The notes under the pieces: model-generated
Database searches by the model: none
Told to the model about the DNA's origin: nothing
Seen by the model: only the letters and a program-made list of their open reading frames with translations
Shown here: positions 25,701-34,700 of the stretch, one piece after another
Layout: every line of letters starts with the position of its first letter
Numbering within the stretch: position 1 is the stretch's first letter
Made by a program: the position numbers and the translations under genes
Assembly: GCA_902785755.1 (NCBI GenBank)
Contig: CACZZO010000021.1
Coordinates: 1 to 64,000 of the forward strand
Direction: 5' to 3'
DNA length: 64,000 nt
From: an uncultured Bacteroidia bacterium
GTDB lineage: Bacteria > Bacteroidota > Bacteroidia > Bacteroidales > F082

Positions 25701-28700
25701 CACTCGCAACATAGCCAGAAGGCTGTGTCCTCACCACATTGCCCCATGTCCAGCCGAAGTACACTGACGAACCATCACCCTGGTAACTACCCATGCTGGT
25801 GTAAGGCTCAAGATAATAGGTGTCTTTGTCGCCGTTGGAGAAGAACCAGTTTTGGTCGTCGCGGAAGTTGTTGTTGGTCCAAGCAGCTTTGGCATCCAAT
25901 ACCGCAAAACTCGTATTGCTACCTAAACGCACACCCTTCGCCACAGGTGACAAGGTGTTGTCCCAAAAATACTTATCCGTGTTGCGGTTCGGGCTGGTCA
26001 CGCCGATAACCGCTGTGGGATCCAACTGGTTAGTGATTTCGATGTGTTTTTGGAAGGTGGGCAGATAGACATTGCTCTCAATGGAGCCGTTGCCTTTCTT
26101 CTGCTTGTTGCCCGTGATGGTCACGATGCCCTCCACCTGAACGTTGGCCGAAGCATCAGGAGCCACATACACACCGCCACCGTTAATCACCGAGTTGTCG
26201 AAATCGGGATTCACGTAGAAGTTGTAGTTGGGAGCTTCTGCCGTGCCAACATTGGCCGAAGCATCATGGTTGTTGTAGCCACGCTTCAGTTCGGTATTCC
26301 CCTTCATCTGCAGCGTACCCTTGTTGACCGTTGCCAACGGGTCGGTAGTGTTATTGTCATGATAAGTAGAAGGAACATTGACGTTGATTTCGTGTTCCTG
26401 GATTTCTGCAGGATTGGTAACGCCATACAAGCCATCGATCATCACACTATCCAGCACCAAGGTCTTGTTTGTCATGATTTGGTCAGATTCGAGGCTCAGC
26501 ATTGTGCCATACCATGGGCCAGGGCCTTTGGTGGTGCCTGCTGTTCCACTAGGACCATGGTCATAATAACCGTTGCTCATCTCGTGTCCGCCAGGATAGC
26601 GGTAGATTCTCAATGGCAGCGTGCTATGTGAAGCATTGGGCTTGAGGGTGCAAGAGGTACCACCAGCAAGTTCCTTGACCGCCGAGACAGGGCCAACCAC
26701 ATAGATGATGTCAGTCTCTGAATTAAAACTCAAATCTCCCAAAGTCTTGTCTCCCATAATACTATACACCCCATCCTCTGGATCTGGATTGTCATCGCCT
26801 ACGATGGTCAACTTAGGCATGTCGGGGTAGCGGCCTCCTTTGTTAGAGGCAGTGATTCTGTTGTCGCCCCATCCACCATCATCAATTCCTTTGCGGCGAC
26901 CATCCACATACCATTTATTACCATTGAACTCAGGGATAAACCATCCTCTACATTCACCCAAGACGGGATCCGTGATGATGTTGGTGTAGGGATATTGCTT
27001 CGTCATTGTGTAATCCTCACCATTGTCGGTGAAGAAGTTATAGGGCGAATAATAGCTCGCGAAACCGCCATCAGCCTTGTTGGCATCTTTTGCCGAGGCC
27101 ACCTTTTGGCGTGCGTAGGCGAAGCTCTCGGTGCCACGCGGCTTATAGGGGCTGCTCATGCGGAAGAAGCCTTGCAACTCACCGTACTGGTTCTCGCTGC
27201 CAATATGGTAGCGCACAAAGAGCTGCGACAAGCCATTGAATAGGATTACGTTTTCCTCAGTGGCGCGGTCGAGAGGCACGAGAGGCTCTGTTCCTTCATT
27301 TTCATTGTAGTACAAGTTGACATCGAGGCCTATATCCTCACGAGTGTCTTTCACACCAATCCATGTGTAGTCGAGTTTGGGCAAGAAGAACTTATTATAG
27401 ATGCTCTCATCCAACCTCACACTGCGCAAGACCTTCACCGAGTCGATGTAGGCAGGAACGATGTGGGCCGGGTCGGCAGCATTGCCCAATACGATGGAAG
27501 ATCCATTGCTCACCACCATCGAGGTGTCGACCTGATAGACACCGTAATAGGTATTAGGCAGTCCATCAAGGTTACTAATGTCGCGGGCGCCAGTGAGGGC
27601 AATGTTGGCTTTGTCCAAGAAGAGATTACCCACACGTTGGATGGTGGTAAAGGTGCGCGTGACGGAAACCAACGAGTCGCTGGTTGAATTTTTTCCGCCA
27701 CTTGGCGCATCGTACATATCGCGTTCGCCATAATTGCGGATAACGATGTCGCGGCCAGCAGCACCCGACTCGCAGTTGGTGCCGCTGCCGAACAAACCGC
27801 CTCTGATAATCATCTCTGGGTCGCTGCCCGTGGTACCCGTCTTATAGCCGTCACCATCAATATAGACACTGCAATAGCCAGTGATGTCGAATGTACGCCA
27901 AGGCTGGGGGCTTTGTGAGCCTGAGAAGTTGGATCCACCATAGACACTGCCCTTGATGTCGAGCGGAGCCACAATTGGATTTGTTGGTTTGAGGCTGTCG
28001 GCATTTCCCACCAAGGCAGAGAAGTGATCGATGGCGTTCTTGCCGATCAAGACACCCACCGAGCCTTTCACCTCGCCTTGGTAGCCTGCGCCATACACGT
28101 TGCCCTGTACGGTACCGCCACTCAAGTTGATGAAGGAGGCCCAAGCCTTGTCGTTGGCGGGGTCGCCGTCGATGCCTTGGTAGCTGCAACCGTACACATT
28201 GCCTTCGACAGTGCCGCCCCACATGTTGACCCAACGCGGAGCCTTGTTAGGACGCTGTGTAGGAATCTCACGGCTACCGCCAAACACGCTGCCATGTACC
28301 AAGCCGCCCGACACATTGACCACTTTGTACTGTTGCACCACGCTTTGGCTACCTCCGCCATACACATTGTTCCAAATGATGGGCGAATAGTTGATTTCGT
28401 TGTAGGTCGAATTCTTGATGTTGACGGTGGTGTAACCATACACCTCACCTGCCGTTTGACTTTCGCCATTGAGCAGCAGACCGCGTCCGCCACCATACAC
28501 ATTGCCATCGAGAGGCTGGTTGACGACGTCAGATGCATCGCCGATGATACCACCTTCGATATCTACAAGAGTGTTTTTTCTCACATGGCCGTCCTCGCCA
28601 CCGCCAAACACCGAGCCGTAAATCTGAGCCGTCTGGCCAATGGTCACATGGGTGTTTTTGACAAATGCCAAATGTACATACTCACCGCCCACGTCGCCGT

Positions 28701-31700
28701 GGCTCGAGCCGAACACATTGCCGAAATTCTCATTTTCGTGAACTGTGCCAACTGTGCCGCCTGTGATGGTGACAGAAGCCAAGCCAGTAAGGTAGTTTCC
28801 ACCAGTAGGTTCCTCTTCGGGGTCGCCCACCGAAGCCAAATTGCCACCGCCATACACATTGCGGACGATGTGGCCGCCGTAGATATTGACGTTGGTGTTG
28901 CCCTGCACCCAGCCTGCAGTTACGCTGTAATGCTGCTGACCACCTTGTTCATAAGTGTCCACACCGCGTCCGCCGCCATACACATTGCCGTGGTAGGGGT
29001 CGTTGCAGGGTTCAAGATTGCCGAAATGATGACCGCCAATTTGGCCGCCATGGATGTTGACGTAGGTGTCTTGCAACACGTGGCCATCCTCGCCCGAGCC
29101 GAACACCGAGCCTTCAATCCAGGTCTGCTTGTCTGATTGTTGCCAGATGTTCACCTCGGTTTGCTTCACCTTTGCCATATTGGGGAAATCGGATTCAGGT
29201 GGACCAGCATCACCCCTGCCGCCGCCATACACGTTGCCGCCGAGGTCGTGTTCGTCAACCGCCGTATGGCCTATTTCAATGTTGCTTTGCTGATCGGCAC
29301 TTCCGATGGTGACATAGGTGTAGCCGTATGTATTCTCGCCATCATCATCATCTGGCCTCATTTGGCCATAATGTGGGTTTATCTCTTGACCGACGACAAA
29401 CTTATCCACAAGATAAGTGCCCACCGAACCACGGTTGCCGCCGCCATAGACAGAGTTGTGTATGGTGCCACCCGTCACCGTCAGGTAGACATTGCCGCTC
29501 ACGGAGCCTGCGGTCAAGGCCAAGGTGGTGGTACCACGACCAGAGCCGAACACGTTACCGTCGAAGGGGGTGAAGCCACCGCAACCGATGATGGTAGGCG
29601 TATTCGGGTCGGTCTCGCTAATTCTGAGGTTGACGTCGCCCATGACGTGGCCGTCCTCGCCTCCGCCGAAAACACTGCCGTAGATACGGCCACCGCTAAC
29701 GGCCACATCGGAAGACCAAACGTTGGTCCAAGTGTTGAAGTAAAGGCGCGGGTCGCCCTTGCCCGAGCCATAGAGGTAGCCCGGAACGGGAAGATTCGTA
29801 ATCTGGTCTGAGGTGCGCGGCACGCCTATGGTGCCGTCGGACATAACGATAGTGGACTGACCGCCTGAAATATGGTATTCGCCATGAATTGTTTCATTAT
29901 ACCCGTACCCTCCAATATTGGTGGTCTCGCAACCGCCGTAGAGGCAAGAAAGGATGTGGCCGCCCGTGACTTCCACGCGGGTGTTGCCCCACACCTGCCC
30001 TGCCGTGCGCAGCCATTGGCTGTTGCCTTCGCCGTCAACCCCGTATGGATAGTAGCCAGAGCCACCGCCAAACACATTACCGTAGAAGGTAGCACCATCA
30101 AGGCCTGGTTTGGGTTTATGGGTCTCGGAGTCAAGGATATTGATGTCGTAGGGTAAGCCATTCTCGACATAGCCCCAATGGGCTGTCGGGGCCAAGGTAG
30201 CACTATTGGCCCACTCATCATCGGTATAAGGCCTGTTGTGGCCTTCGGCATCCACGATGCCTTCGCCAGCGCCGATTTGTCCGCCTTGGATTTTCACCCA
30301 AGTGCTGTCCAACACCTGGCCGTTTTCGGCGCCGCCATACACCGAGCCAAGCACGAAGGCATTATTTGAGATTTCCACCTCAGTAGTGACCGCGGAGGCC
30401 ATCAGTTCAATGAGACGGTTCTCTTCTAAATCAATGATAGGAGAATTGGTAAGTTCTTCCACCCAGCCTTCGCAACCGCCAAACACATGGCCCCAGTCAT
30501 CGGGATAGCCCGAATCGGTAATCATCTGCATGTTGTCCATGCCGATGGTGCCGCCGCTGACGGTCACCTTGGTATGCCCCGTTGACTTGACAAAGGCGAT
30601 TTCGCTCACGTCATCACCCTCTTGTTTCCAAGTGAAATTGCCCACATTGCTCAATTCACTACCGCCATACACGTTGCCGTAAATACGGGCTGTGCCTGAA
30701 ATTTCAACCTCGGTTTCCTTGACCAAAGAAACAAGCAAGGCCGATGATATGTGATGGTCTTCAATGCCAGTCTTGCTACCCTTGCCACCACCATACACGT
30801 CGCCGATGCTAAACTCGCTATCCTTCATGTGAGCAAGATTGCCCACCGTGCCGCCCGAAATCTTCACGGAGGTACGACCGTATGTATTATCGTTAGTGTT
30901 ATCAGGCAAGGCTTGATAAGTATTGGATCCAGTAGAAATCACATCGACGCTGAAACCAGTTAGTCCGTTACGACCGCCGCCGTAAACCGAGCCTAAGACA
31001 TTGCCACCCATCATCTCCACGGAGGTGTTGCCACCAACGCGACCTGCCGCGTAGGTCAACAGCAGTAAGTTACGTCCGCCGCCGAAAACGTTGCCATCCA
31101 ACGACGTGACGCCTTCGGTGCCGATGGTGCCGCTCAACAGCTTGACATGGGTATCGCCCAACGTGTGGGCATCGGAGCCGCCGCCGAAGATAGAGCCGAA
31201 AACACGACCGTTTTCTCCAAGTGAGACCGTAACTTCCGTGCTATTAAGGTTACAATATTTCTTGCGGAGATTGTCGGGGTCGTTGCCGATACCCTTGCCA
31301 CCGCCAAACACGGAGGCGTTCAGGCCTGTCCAATCAAACGGGCCAATGACAGCCGAGCCACCAATGGTGACCGTGGCCTTACCTGTGTTGGTTGTAGGAG
31401 CAAAACTGTTATCCCACTCACCCACCGAGGCCATATCGCCGCCGCCAAACACGTTGCCACGGACGGCACCGCCCGTGATTTCAACAGTAGTATTACCGTA
31501 GACACGGCCCCCTAACAAGAAAACGGAGTCCACCTTCCGCTGATATTCAGGACTGAGATTGGATGGATCCATGTGAAAGTGCCGGTAGGCATCAGCGCCA
31601 TAGCTGCCGCCATAGACACTGCCGTAGCTATACGTGGAATCGGATTCGACAAAAACCCAATTATCATCCACATACTTCAGAGTATCACAGACAATCTCTT

Positions 31701-34700
31701 CCTTTCCAATAGTGCCACCAGTAACAGTCACCTTGGTATCACCCCAAATGGCACCTTGCTCTGAACCGCCAAAGACCGAGCCGAGGATTTGACCGCCGGA
31801 AGTTCCATTATTCATGCCAATAGAGACTGTTGTCTTGCCGCAGTGACCATGCTCAAGTCCTACAACATGATACATATCATTATTGTCTTTATACACTTGC
31901 ACATTACCTTGACCACCGCCAAACACGTTACCCGTGCGGGTGTGGCTAATCATTCTCATACCATTAATGGTATCATATTGCGTCTTTTGATAATCAGGGT
32001 CATATAAGCCGAACTCATGCGCTGTACCAATTTTTGGAGAGCCGATGATGTTCACCCCAGAAGCGCTGGTGCCTATCGCATATCCTACACCATACCCTAT
32101 CCAATAACCGACATTCGCCATTTGGCCGCCGCCGAAGACGGAACCATAGATGTCAGGATCGCCAGAGATGTTGACGATAGACTTGGCCACACGACCGAAA
32201 TCGTCTTCGACATACTCATCCAAATCGCCACGACCACCGCCATACACGTTGCCTGCAGCCCGGTCGCTCCTCAACAAGTCGTCGCCATTATTGGCGAGAT
32301 TGCCTATTGTGCCTCCACTGACCTCAACCTTTGACAAGCCGTGATGAATGGAATCGTACACAGCTCCTTGAACGAAGGAAGTCATCCAGCCGTCCTCGTC
32401 CACGCCGACGAGACCGACTTGTCCGCCGCCATATATATTGCCCAACACCTTGCCTTGCGACATGGTGACATGGGTATTGCCACCCACACGACCGACAGGG
32501 AATTTTCTTCCTTCGGTATCGAAATAATCCACATTACCCATGCCACCGCCAAACACGAGGCCGTCGTAACCCGAGAATCCCGTGGTGCCGATGAGGGTGC
32601 TCTTGCCTTGTTCCTGACCAATGACCACCAGAGTGCTATCCAAGACGTGGCCTTCCCTACTGCCGCCGAAAACGGTGCCGAAAACGGTGCCGCCTGTGAG
32701 GTACACCTGGGTTTTCTTCACGTTGGTCATGGTGTTGAACATGTTGCGGGGGTCGCCCATGCCTGCGCCGTAGATGTTGCCGCTGAGCGGATTTGCCGCA
32801 ATCTGCACGGCAGTGCGCGGTATGCCAACGGTGCCTCCGTTCATCTTGACGGTGCTTTTGCCCTTCACGTCGGTGGTCTCATTGCCGCCATAGACGGCTG
32901 TGAGGATGTGACCTCCCGTGATTTCCACACGAGTGTTGCCGTTCACCTGACCGGCCGTGCGACGCCACACGCCTGCCTTGATGGGATAGTAGCCCGAACC
33001 GCCGCCAAACACGTTGCCGAAGAACGAGTGGCCGTTGGTGCCAACCAAGGCACCGCCTTGCGAGTTGTAGCCCGGTTCATCGGCGAAGATGTCGTAGAGG
33101 TGGTTGGTCGAGTATTCCCAAGCATCGCACTCGTGGAAAATGCCGTTAAGCGAGCCACTTGTGCCAAGCGCAGTTTCAATGGAGCCGTTGTTGATGGCTG
33201 TGATGGCAGTTGTCCATGTGTCTTCTTCATAAATGGGATCAAAATGATGGGTATTCCCGGTTTTGTAATGCCCAGTACCAATCTGTCCGCCTGCAATCTC
33301 GACAAAGGTGCTGTCCAACACCAGGCCGTTTTCGGCGCCGCCATACACGGAAGCCGTGACCACGGGCCTGATGGTGTTCTCGCCTGAAGTGGTGTTGCTG
33401 ATTTGCAAATGGGTGCAATTGACCACGCCCAAGGCAATGGCTTTGGGATAAGTGATGGAGTCGGCCACGCCTTGTCCACCGCAGAAGATCCAGCCACGGT
33501 CGTCGTCGTCGGGGTTGTGGTTGGTCCAAGGCATCAACGAGCCATTGAGACCCACTGAACCGCCGCTCATTTTCACCGTTGTTAAGCCAGTGCCTTCTTC
33601 ACATTCGGTCGGGACTTTCACGGTTGCAATGATTTCACTTTCCGGATCATTGGGGTCAGCGAGATAATTCACTGAGATGGCTGTTGCATCCACGAAAGTA
33701 CCCACCGAGCCCATCTGGCCGCCGCCGTAAACACTGCGCTTGACGGTGCCGCCCCTCATGTCGACGGTGGCGTTGCCTTTCACCAAACCGGCAATCTCTT
33801 CTGTTTCTATGCCCATGCCGCCGCCAAAGACGGAGCCTTCGACGGAACCACCAATCATGTTTACATTGGTTTCTTGCTTCACCTGTCCGTAGGAGCCGCC
33901 ACCATACACATTGCCCAACACCTTGTCAGTTTCATTGCCTATTTCGACATTCACCACGGCATTGCTGGCAGAGGCATACTGCGTCAAAGGAGCATGTTCG
34001 TCGATGATACCACGGCCTGCGCCGTAAACGTGGCCGCCGTAGAGAGACCCTGCTGCCGCACCACTACTCACGACCTCGCCGATGGCACCGCCATAGATGT
34101 TCACCGTACAGGTCGAAATGCCGGGATCATAGTCTGTTGTTGGAAGCGGACCCACAGTGGCCATTGAACCGCCACCATACACATTGCGGTGGATGGTGCC
34201 GCCGTTGACGGTCACGTTGGTGTTCAAAGTGACCGAACCTGCAGAGCTGCAATAGTCGTTAGAGCCGGCAATCTTGTCGATACCACGACCTGCACCGTAC
34301 ACGTTGCCGCGATAAACCCATTTAATAAGACTATCTGCTTCTGGGTATGTGGCAGGAGCAGTATATGCCACACCGATTTCACCTTTGTCGACGGTGACAT
34401 TGGTGTTCCAGCGCACGTGACCGTTTTCGCCACCGCCGAATACCGAACCGTAGATTCGGGGTTCAGTCTCCTCATCGGGATCGCCAATGTTGACCACGGT
34501 CTCGTTGGAATAGCCGAGGAAGAAGTCGCGGCTGTAGTCGTAGCGTGCCGTACCCTCTGGATTGTCGACAGTAGCGAAAGTAGTGCCCTTCGACGAGCCG
34601 AAAACAAAACCGTTATTGTAGCCATCGCCCGGATAGCCAGTAGTGCCAATGGTGCCGCCGTTGACGGTGACGGTGCAGATGCCGCTGTTCTCGTAAGGTT

